Origin: Ashinkailepas kermadecensis
Lineage: Eukaryota; Arthropoda; Thecostraca; Neolepadidae
DNA: 64,000 bases
Direction of reading: 5' to 3'
NCBI GenBank assembly: GCA_034440615.1
Contig: JAOTOM010005108.1
Location: forward strand, 310,001-374,000
Within the stretch, counting starts at the first letter, position 1. Each line of letters opens with the position of its first letter. Below the pieces are notes generated by a model. The model saw nothing but the letters and a program-made list of their open reading frames with translations, ran no database searches and was not told the origin of the DNA. Positions 24,785 to 35,200 of the stretch are shown here, one piece after another. The position numbers and the translations under genes were made by a program.

Positions 24785-25480
24785 TTGTGAAAATGATGTT
24801 TCCGGACAAAGCCTACGTGCACTGTGACAGCAAAGAGTGGCTTGTAATAGGTGTTGACTGTGCGTCCATATACATGATGCTCTGCAGGTGGAAAGAAAGC
24901 ATAATTGTACTTCTTGTTGTGATGTTCGAATATGGTCAGACTGCATCGTTGTCATGTTTGATGGCATTCAGTACGTGTTGTAAGTATCCACCAGATATTC
25001 CGAAGTAAAATTGCGCCGCTACACGGAAATATGCTACGACACTATGGTGATCATAAAATGTTCAACCCTTCTTAAGGAAGCTACAAGAGCTGCATTGGAG
25101 AGCTACAAATGTGTAAGCTGGAAAAGCAAGTTCTCATCATCTGATGTTTATTTCGTTGTTCTATCTCATCGTTGTTCGATTGTACACTGCTTAATGCAGT
25201 GTAGTAACGTGCAATAATGTGCAACATACAGGGAGTGCCCAATACTTGAGCAATGGAACCACAGGAAGCTTGTGAATATGTTCATGTTTTCCGGCACACG
25301 CTATGTATGCCGTGACGAAAACGCGCGTCTTTACATTACGATAGGGATTCGACTGTACGTCCATGCAAATGATGCCGACAGGTAGAATGCAGGCACAATT
25401 GTACTTCTTGTTGTGAGGCCAGCATGATCAGATGTTTCCATTACCAGTCCACCAGGTGTTCCGAAGTAAAATTACGTCGT
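24785..25480. repeat. Diverged tandem duplication (~500-bp unit)
   Basis: 24790-24980 and 25280-25450 are recognisable copies: GATGTTTCCGG against ATGTTTTCCGG, GTGCGTCCATATACATGATG against GTACGTCCATGCAAATGATG, and AATTGTACTTCTTGTTGTGA in both. No coding function is apparent. Confidence 0.65.
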
Positions 25481-25878
25481 CACACGTAGATAAGCCTATG
25501 GATGACCTATCGGTAATACCTTCTGACCCGCGGTGGCAGACCGCTGTGTCCAAGGTGCCATGCTGCACTGTCAGTGCGGCACATGCCGATTGCCTGCAGC
25601 CAACTTACCCATGAGCGAAGGCGTCACTTTGGACGTACCTCTCTATCCCTTAGGAAAGTATTAGGGGACGAGTCATCAAATGTTCAATCTGGACGGCTCT
25701 TCCGCTTCCTATCAGAAATCAAGTTTTCTTTGATTTATGCCCTCATTAACTCGCTTTTACACCTGATAAAATGAGGATCGTAGCACGGCATGATGTCACA
25801 CGTACATCGACCTCTTCACATGCAGTTGTCCCGTCGACTGACCTTCGTGCATGTACCATTGTTTAACTGACGAAGATT

Positions 25879-25931
25879 GGGCGCTGCATGATCGACGCAG
25901 TCGATGTGCCCATAAATTATAATACCCAACC
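25879..25931 (+). mobile_element. Mini-retroposon copy, 53 bp
   Basis: GGGCGCTGCATGATCGACGC, then GTCGATGTGCCC, ending ACCCAACC. It has the same length and layout as the clean copy at 44675. No TSD remains visible, so it is an older copy. Confidence 0.7.
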
Positions 25932-25939
25932 TATCAGTA

Positions 25940-27000
25940 ATGGGTGACCCTGAACTTTGTGAACTTTATTAAGGCAAACTATAAGACTAACATGAATAAG
26001 CTTAAAATATTTTGTGTTAAGCAAACGTTTTTATATCACCCTTTTTATTACATTGTTCGATCCCCCGTAGTTTTCCAATATGAGACAACTTGCTCGAAAT
26101 CCGCCCTTTCCGAAAATTGGAAAGCCATAGAAACGTAGACAACGGATGCCTACATGGGGTATTTACAAGCAAAACGCATTTTTTAAAAAGAAGTTTTTAT
26201 ATGGCAGCCAAATCATGCCCGTTTGCATTTCTGCCATCAAATTTATAAATTTCAATGGGTTTGGGGTCACAGAAGGTCACGAGTTCTCGAGGTCATAGGG
26301 TCACGAGGTCAAGCGATATAAATATTGATATTTTATCACGGATGTGTTTCCTTGGATTATTTTCTTCTCAAAGATGCATAATATGCCACACTTTCTCTTC
26401 ATTATCGATGAGATATCTATCGCCACAGATACCCTTGTTGTGTGACCTCAAAATACTGCCGTAGACTATAACTCCGAAACCGTTAGTCGGATCGGGCTAA
26501 AACTTGTTCAGGCGTGTTCAGAGCACAAGATTGCCCTGCACACCAATTGTTGTTCAAATACAAATTAAGTGGGTGTAAAATTTGACAATTTTTGGTCGAT
26601 CTGTCGTGGAACGCACTAGCTGCTTCATCGGCAATTGCGATATAAACGACAAATGGGTGAACAGTCGCATGTGCGTTCTCCCAGTGGTACCGTTGCACGG
26701 CACCTTGAACCACAAATGCATATTTTTTCGGAAGTTTCCCCATGATTATCACCTCATCTGGTACAAGCCCGAACTTCAGGCTGTTGAGGTAGCTGTTCTG
26801 AGCGTGCCTATGTAGCAGTGTGTTGTCAGATTGGCAACGGCATAGTTAGACCATCAATAAATAAATACATCAACGCTCTGACGCATTGAGACAATTGTGG
26901 TTCGGATCCCGCGCTTTCACAAGTAAGTAAAGGTCAGAAGAGGGGCGGCAGACCGTCTGTCTCTCCTCCGTGATCCAGGCGCCGCCGCGGCCCGTCGCCC
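25940..27000. other. Unassigned sequence
   Basis: No recognisable gene or element over this kilobase. Short repeated phrases such as GGTCACGAGGTC near 26265-26310 are local only. Confidence 0.4.
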
Positions 27001-27035
27001 TGCCGCTGTCGCGCCGCACTCACCCGCCAACACAC

Positions 27036-27482
27036 GGGCTGTCGCGCCGCACTCACCCGCCAACACACGGACTGTCGCGCCGCACTCACCCGCCAACACA
27101 CGGACTGTCGCGCCGCACTCACCCGCCAACACACGGACTGTTTGCACACTGTCGCGCCGCACTCACCCGCCAACACACGGACTGTTTGCACACAGTCGCG
27201 CCGCACTCACCCGCCAACACACGGACTGTTTGCACACTGTCGCGCCGCACTCACCCGCCAACACACGGAATGTTTGCACACTGTCGCGCCGCACTCACCC
27301 GCCAACACACGGACTGTCGCGCCGCACTCACCCGCCAACACACGGACTGTTTGCACACTGTCGCGCCGCACTCACCCGCCAACACACGGACTGTTTGCAC
27401 ACAGTCGCGCCGCACTCACCCGCCAACACACGGACTGTCGCGCCGCACTCACCCGCCAACACACGGAATGTTTGCACACTGT
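27036..27482. repeat. 33/44-bp minisatellite
   Basis: The unit is GTCGCGCCGCACTCACCCGC plus CAACACACGGACT, 33 bases. In many copies an extra 11 bases (GTTTGCACACT) bring it to 44. On the minus strand each unit holds GGCGG|GTGAGT, a strong splice-donor look-alike. The ORFs of up to 176 codons are repeat by-products. Confidence 0.95.
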
Positions 27483-28149
27483 TCTGTTCAGTTGAGTTGA
27501 GGTCACACTCCATTTATCGATGGTGCCAATACGAAGTGGAGCTTATAATAAAATAAAATGATGGTTGAAGAAAATCGAGAGGATGTTTTTCTAAAATCGA
27601 AATTATATACAAAATTTGGAAAAAAATCTGCAAAATTTGGGGAAATGTATTGGTAAATGTATCGTGAAGTAGTGTAGGTATATGGGCTCCACGCAACAGT
27701 TTTCGGATGACGCAAATATTTCCCCGTTCCAGAGATACATGAATTTAAACATCAGTTTGTGGCATGACGTCATATTTTACGTCACCGTACAGGGAGAACT
27801 GCTGGCCAGACACATGAAACTTTCAGAATCGTGTTTTGGGTCTAAGATGGAGTCCCCGGACAAAGCTTGAGCAAAATTTAAGGAGGTGTGGTGCTATCGA
27901 CAGATTGAGTTGGTGTGGATGCTATCGACCCACATATGAAGGACAAGATTGGGACGAATGACAACTAAAATATAGAGTGAAAATGAGATTATCGAGACCA
28001 GGTTTCGTGCTAAATATATGTTGCGTAAGCAAATTACATGCCTGCTGCTAGCGACGTGTGGCAACGACCTTCAAAATCTATGACATAGAGGGAAAAACAC
28101 CAGTAAGGAAAAGCACTACCAAGAAAGGCTGCGCCATGTATATTGTATG

Positions 28150-28331
28150 TAAATTCCTTTCAGCCAGAGTATGCCAATGGGGAGTTCATCCATCATACTT
28201 GCCGATTCGTGCCGGGCCCTGACGAATTATGCGGCGTGCCAAAGCCAGAAGCACCTCACCGTCTGATGTCTGCGATACTGTCTCTGTGGTGCCGACCGCG
28301 CACTGGACGCCTCCGTCAATTGGGTCGCATG
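28150..28331 (+). CDS. Possible exon, unidentified protein
   Basis: After an acceptor-like AAATTCCTTTCAG the frame reads PEYANGEFIHHTCRFVPGPD, then CGVPKPEAPHRLMSAILSLW. It is GC-richer than its surroundings and has coding-like codon use. No good in-frame donor is visible before the hAT-like insertion at 28332, which would interrupt it. It is 730 bases upstream of the first certain TLDc exon on the same strand, so it could be a former exon. Confidence is low. Confidence 0.25.
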
Positions 28332-28595
28332 CAGGGAAGGATCCAGAAATGGTCGTGGGAGCATTTGCCTTTGCCTGAAAATCCGTTTAACTAGGAGAGA
28401 GAAAGTGAACTCAAACACACGTCTTATATTCTCAAGAAGGACGCATTTGTTTCCAATTTTATTCCTCTCCGAGAGGCACCTCTGATTGAAAAATCCGCTG
28501 AGCGGAGGCTGGGATGCACTGGAATCTTTCTGGATGGGCGCCCCATTCCATGAGGGGGGCGATGCCCCCAGTGCCCCCTCCTGTATCCGCCCCTG
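28332..28595. mobile_element. hAT-like MITE (264 bp)
   Basis: It starts CAGGGAAGGATCCAG and ends CTGTATCCGCCCCTG, imperfect TIRs of the same type as the element at 16546. Flanks GTCGCATG (28324-28331) and GTCACATA (28596-28603) match at 6 of 8 positions, consistent with an aged 8-bp TSD. Confidence 0.7.
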
Positions 28596-28929
28596 GTCAC
28601 ATAAGGTGACAAACGTCGGGTGTTACCCTGGGACTGAAGCTAGGTGAGGTGTACGTTGCTCGGGGAGCAGCTGGTTATATTCGCTGAGGTAGAATGTGCT
28701 TGAGCACGTGTGGGCTGCAGTGCCTTAACCTCGCGCCAGGAACGTCAGCTATGAAACTCGCTCCTCTGTCTTGTATGTGGTATAAATGTGTTCGTATATC
28801 GTGCTATTGTCAAATAGGAACAGCATGTGTATATGGTGTACATTGCAATTGCAAAACTCTTGCAATTGTACATTGCAAGAGTTTTGATAGGATTAACATA
28901 GATTGTAAGCTACTCCGACCTTGCATGAG

Positions 28930-29100
28930 GTTCATCACACGTCGAAGGAACATTGTACCTTACCTTGTATATAACTCTACTCCAGTGTTATCCTCAGTCT
29001 TAGCACACGTCGGAGGAATAGAGTACCTCACTGTGTCTGACCCTCATCCACTGTCATTTCCAGCTTCAACACACGTCGGAAGAACCGTGCGCCTCTTCGA
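28930..29100 (+). repeat. Three tandem copies of an exon's acceptor end
   Basis: The motif CACACGTCG(G/A)A(G/A)GAA starts at 28936, 29004 and 29070, a period of 66-68 bases. The third copy is the beginning of the TLDc exon at 29064, including its acceptor CATTTCCAG. The second keeps a CTCAG, while the first has lost the acceptor. Confidence 0.8.
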
Positions 29101-29217
29101 GCCAGGATTCAGCGTCGCTGGACATGGCCTGCATCCCTGACCTAATTGGGAAGTCGGATCTGCTCAGCACCGAGATTCGGTCATGTCTTTGCATGGTGCT
29201 CCCTGCTCGTGTCGAAG
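29064..29217 (+). CDS. TLDc gene exon A
   Basis: Acceptor CTGTCATTTCCAG|CTT and donor GTCGAAG|GTGAGG; length 154, phase 0 in, phase 1 out. It encodes a Ser/Glu-rich linker (LQHTSEEPC..), then GKSDLLSTEIRS and MVLPARVE, the typical lead-in to a TLDc domain (LPPR.. before GYPW). Confidence 0.85.
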
Positions 29218-32200
29218 GTGAGGGCCTGTCGGTGTGCGAGGGTCCGCTACTAGAATACACTGCGACTAGGGCGATGATCCGCCAGTGGACTGCACTGTAA
29301 TTAAGGCGGGGAGTGTCGGCAGAATGCACTGTGGCTGGGGCGAGGACTCGCCAGTAGACTACATAGTGGCAAAGGAGAAGGTGCGGGGACGAGTAGTCTA
29401 GGGGTAAGTTTCCAGTCTCACAATCGAAAGACTGTAAGATGTGCTTAAAAACCAATAACCAACCAAGGAGAATGTGCGAGTGCGAGTGCGACAGACAAAT
29501 CCACTTCGGTCAAGAGAAAATACAAGTTATCGGGATATTCATTGAACAAAAATGGATATTATATGCCACCCTGTCTCACGCCATTCGACACGGAAAACCC
29601 ATGTGAGATCAAATTTCCCCACTGCACATGGAAACTCTGTAAGCGATTCCATGATATTAGCAGCTTCACGATATGAGGGTTCAACCCCTAAACAATAATT
29701 TGTGGAGCAATGCTCATTCTATCATTTCGTGGATAGCATTCCGCAATCTCCTTTAGAGCGTACATAGCCATGTCTGTGGAATGGTTCAGCTTCAAGCAAA
29801 ACTAGTTATCGCTGGTAGTAAAAAGCCGTACTCCGATTCAATATAACCTTTTCGAATATCTTTGAGCTCGCGCTGGTGTAGCGATAGATATATAGTTACC
29901 TGTATCTGACACATTTCCTAGTTTATCTTTCAGTATTGGAATTAGTACCACCTTGGTCAATCCGGAAATAAATGCGCATGCTTGGTCATGATTTTGAGAA
30001 AGAAAAAAGCATTGCATTGCACACATTTGACGAGGGAATTTGCAGCGTTCCATGCCATGTCCACACTATTTCCCTGATGATAAATTACAAGAAGAACTTA
30101 AAATATCTCGAACACCAATGCTGTAAAGCGTTCCAGGGCCTACACCAAGTTTGTCCAGCACAGCTTTCCTTGGCATTATCATTCGAGACCGAGTTGAGTA
30201 TCCCCTCAGAAATGCTCCTTCACATGTTACTCATGCCTCTGGAACCACATATCCCGTCCCGATTAATGGTGTGAGGGGAGAACTGCTATCATTTTAAAAT
30301 AATCCATTTCTCACCAAATCGTTGCTAGGTCACGAGGAGTCTGATATAGTTTTTCAGCACGAGACTTAGCACGTAGTGTTTTTTCGTTGTTCAAACAAAA
30401 ACATAGAGCATATTTGAACTGTGATTTGGCCATACGCAACTGAGCATAAATGTAACCCTCCCTAGGTTTACCCACCAAGGACCACATACACCACCTGGAA
30501 TAGCCTGTGTCGATAATTTTCAAAGTGGTGTTATAAAAAACGGCTACTGTTTTTATTTTGCCTTGATATGTGCCTTACAACATGGCATAAAAATTAGATC
30601 GCTGGGCAATCGGCATTTTTTCTCAAAATGCGTTTGAAAAAAATTTTTCGGCATTCGGCGCCATATTGGCTGTGAGAACCAATCCAGATAAGTGGCTCAA
30701 ATAGTACCTCTTTTTGATCGTCTCGACGAGCTGAGTCGATTGAAACAACGCGGTATCGTCAAAAAATCGATAGTTAAGAAAATATTGCCTATCTTATGTC
30801 TTCTAATACACCAGCAAATGTCCATTTCGGGGCATACAAGGAACTCTGAGGTTTAAACAAGTAAAAATCATGATACAACCGCCGTTTCTGCACTTACTCA
30901 TTTGAAGACTTCAGCATCACTCACTGGGCATATATATACAGACAAGGCTTCATATTTATTCGCTGTTTGACCTACATAGCAGCATGATTGAGGGAGGCTG
31001 CTTTGTACGCATGTGCATCACATACCAAATACCTACCTATTCGTTGCATGTTGAGACATTCAGATAGCCTTTCCACATCACGTTCAGACGAAAATCAGAT
31101 ACGTTGGTGATAAAAATGATTAAAATTCGCCGTGGTTTTTGAAATTCGCCGTGATCACCATGGGACCATCGATGCCTATTTTTTTCCCAAAGGGAGACAC
31201 GTCAGACATCAATCAATTAACACTGGTATATCCAAGGCAAACATCGCGCGAAGGTGCGGAGCACAACTGCTGGGCGGCATAGAGCACCCCAGTTCTATCT
31301 TTCATGGAACTCACAGTCGTTTTAGCATATTATCCACGTCCCTCTTAGTTGTTAGCACGTGCAAAAGCTGCCGGTGCATGTAGCCAGCCGGGATGTAGCG
31401 TCCTCTCCTTCCCGTACACGGTTTTGCGAGCGACACCTGTTTCACGCATCGTTCAACTGACTGACCGTGCACGGGAAACTGTGGAACTGACATTGTCATG
31501 TCCACATAGCCATCAAGTTCGGAACTTGGCGTGTGGCACGTGAGGGCCGGTTCGAAGGCGCCGTCCTAGGATATCACCTCTTGCAGACTCTCCGCGGTCT
31601 CATTTAGTCTCGGAGTTCTCCTGGGACGAACGCTAGGGTATCCACGATCATTTTTGCCTCTGATGCACCTGATACGTTCAACAGCGAACTGGCGCTCTGC
31701 TCTGTCATCGCTACAGAGAAGTGTCTGGAGCACCATTTCGCTGTGAGCATACCAGGCACTGGAGTGGAGGTACGGCATCACCATGCTCACGACTTCCCCA
31801 TGCTGCAGCCGAATGAGCTGCAGCTGGCGCAGCATATGCCGCGGCCCATCCAGCCAGTTGTGCTGCACCTTCGCGCGAAACCACATCGGGTAGTAAACCC
31901 CCACAATGAATTCAACGATACGCCGGAGGTTTTTGCATGCAGTGTCTCCCAGGCCATGATCTGGCACGTACAGCCTCAGCATTGAGTTGGCCGTAGTGAG
32001 CCACCTGCTGTGATCCAGCCGTCCGATCTCCATCAGAGCCAGATCGACAGGGACACACCCCTGCCGTATCGCTCGGCACATCTGGTAGCCGTAACTTTGA
32101 TCATGGCTGAGGTCTTTTGCCACATCTGGTGGTAGAGACACCAACTCCTCCTCTGTGATCACTTTTTCGAAGTCTGTTATGGGGAGGTGTGAATGAAGTG

Positions 32201-35200
32201 AAACCCAAGTCGAGTCTGAATGTTTTCTAATGCGTGGTCGTGCTTCAGGCTTACCTTTTACTGTTTTAGCATTGCAATTGCAAAGTAGTATTTATATCTC
32301 CGAATGAGGAAGCTGTGAAAACAGCAAATGTGCCATACTTTCACTTTTTTCTAAAAGTAGATGTGGGACTACAAATTGGCCAGATGTCCGCTGATGGGAG
32401 ATATAAAACTGCCTTTATTTTCTAAGCTATCGATTTTTCGACCGCACTGCGCTGTTCCAACCGACTCAGCTCGTCGAGATGATAACAAAGAGGTACTATT
32501 TGACCCACTTATCTGTATTGGTTCTCCCAGCCAATATGGCGCCCAATGCCGAAAACAGTCTTTTTCAAACGCATTTTGAGAAAAAATGCCGATCGCCCAG
32601 CGATCTAATTTTTATGCCAAATTGTTAGGCACATATCAAGGCAATATAAAAACGGTAGCCGTTTTTGATAACACCACTTTGAAAATTATCGACACAGGCT
32701 AACCTGGAACCACATGTGACTCCTGCACAAACATATTCCTACCAGGAATCGTATGACTCCTGCCCCGAAATCTTTTCGCCGAGGCATGCTTAGAAATTGC
32801 AAATAAGCACAGTATAATATCATGATAATACTTATCAATGGAGATAAGATTTTCAGTAGCAGATGCACCAGTGCAATGACGGGCTCCTGCAAACATTTCA
32901 ATAAGTCCTAATTTGTGCTCCACCATGTCGGCATACTTCGGGATATTCCGAAGTATGCCGACATGGTGGAGCCGATGTCGATGGTTTGACCGAGGGTCAA
33001 TCCACAGTCGCCAATCTGGATGTCAATCAACAGCCAGACGCATCATCTAGCTTATCAAAGGATGTGACAACAGTTGCTGCATGTCGAATGGAAATGTTGA
33101 CAGAAATTGGGAGGTGATCTGAACTTATAATAGAATGTTTAATGATAACATCCTGGACTAGATTGTACATGTCAATAAATAAAATACTGCAGTAGACTGC
33201 ATAGTGGCTGAGGTGCTGTTCCACCAGTAGACCATACTGTAACTAAAGCTATGGCCCACCAGTATACTACACTGTGACTAAGGCGATAGTCTGCCATTAG
33301 AGTGCACTGTGACTAAGGCGATAGTCTGCAGTTAGACTACCCTGCGTCTATGGCGATTACTCACCAATAGACTACACTGCGTCTAAGGCGGGGTTCCGCC
33401 AGTGGACTACATTGCACTAAGGTGCTGGTCCACCAGTAGACTACACTGTGACTAAGGTGCTGGTCCACCAGTAGACTACACTGTGACTAAGGCGCTGGTC
33501 CACCAGTAGACTACACTGTGACTAAGGTGCTGGTCCACCAATAGACTGTGACTACGACTATGGTCCACCAGTAGACCACACTGTGTCTAAGGCGGGGTCC
33601 CGCCGGTAGACTCCACCGTGACTAAGGCGATGGTCCACCAGTAGACCACACTGTGACTAAGGTGCTGGTCCACCAATAGACTGTGACTACGACTATGGTC
33701 CACCAGTAGACTACACTGTGACTAAGGTGCTGGTCCACCAATAGACTGTGACTACGACTATGGTCCACCAGTAGACCACACTATGGGCCCGGACCACCGT
33801 GACTAAGGCGATGGTCCACCAGTAGACCACACTGTGACTAAGGCGATGGTCCACCAGTAGACTACACTGTGACTACGCTGTGAGTCGACCATTTGGCGGC
33901 ACTGTGTCGTATTTGGCTCAGTCAGTTTGTAAATCTGCTAAGGAGCAGACCTTCACTGGGCACAATTTGCATGTTGATAAATTCCTGCCAGAGTTTCGTC
34001 ACCAGCACCCAGATAGTTCGGCTATTGTGTTAGATTTGAAAAATCTTAATGGCGTTCCTGCCATAAATCATCATAATCTAAGGTTACATATGATTGTTAG
34101 TCTCCACGTAATATCCACAAGCTTGTCACACTGTTCTTTGACGATGCAATGCATGCTCCTGTGTTCCGACTCCAATCTCTGCACCAGCCAATACTTTGTC
34201 CGCCTATTACAGGTCACCCATGGAGTCTGATCTTCAATACAGCTGAGCACGGCTTCAGTCTGAAGTCCCTGTACCGGAAGGCGCTGGCGTTTGAGTGTCC
34301 CATGCTGTTGGTTGTCCATGATTCCAACGACAAGGTGAATTGTACGCAGAGTCGCAGCCAAGCTCCCCATTTAACAAACAAAAATACACCAGGTCAAACA
34401 AACAAACATGGGATTTTCCTCGCTCAAAAACGAAAATGATAGGCGCGGTTAGCAAAGCGAAAGCGGTGTTCATGGCATTTTTTTGGTCGGGCCGCCTTAA
34501 GACAAGCCTGGCTGTGCCTCTGATTGTATGCTTGTATGCAACGTCAAGAGGTGCACACACTATCATATATGCTGCCAATACATCAAGCAAGATAAACGCA
34601 CACAAATGCGGGTCATGAAATCAGTTCTGCATGCATCTCATATAGTTGTAACACACCTGAGCACACTTTCTAAAAGAGTATCTGCTACCAAATAAGTTCA
34701 CGTTTGCTATTGTAGAGTAAAGGGTTCTTAACATGCCTGGGTAGCCTGCAAAATGTCATTTTAAGCATCCACTCTTCTGGTCGGCACATTGAAAATTAGT
34801 TTAGACAGCGTGGGTGTAGCTGAGACGGCTACAATATACCAACAATATCCATACAATCACTCTGAACACCAAATAGTTCATGGATGAGCATCACCTCATG
34901 CTGGACCAGTCAGCAGCTTATTGCTCCAACATTAACGTGCACTAAAAAGCCCAAAAGGTGATGATAATCAAGCGAGTTTGACGTCTTAGTAGAATGCAGA
35001 GTCAGCCACTAAATAATGTATGCTGGATTCATTCTAGACGTGACAAGTGAGATTTAAGCGTCCCTGACCAAATTATGCTAACAAAATCAATGATGGAGCG
35101 AATATGTGCATTAATGCCAGAAACGAGGAGACTAGGGCAAAGCTTACTTCCAATGGTGGTTCGTGAGGTTTCGAGGGATCGCAAATGCATACCTGGCGCA

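Larger units (their letters stand above)
29838..33230 (-). mobile_element. Decayed antisense LINE, interrupted by a DNA transposon
   Basis: Reading the minus strand: the endonuclease C-terminal motif IISSDHLPISVNISI (33224-33027), the linker IDKYYHDIILCLFAISKHAS and IPGRNMFVQESH (to 32710), then the inserted transposon 30501-32701. The LINE then resumes with GKPREGYIYAQLRMAKSQFK and NNEKTLRAKSRAEKLYQ (30480-30311) and the RT entry VVLIPILKDKLGNVSD, TGNYISIA (about 29950). Stops and frameshifts abound. It lies antisense in the first TLDc intron. The P-G-x-N...ESH linker wording is of a LINE group distinct from the CR1-like copy at 0.9-4.4 kb. Confidence 0.8.
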
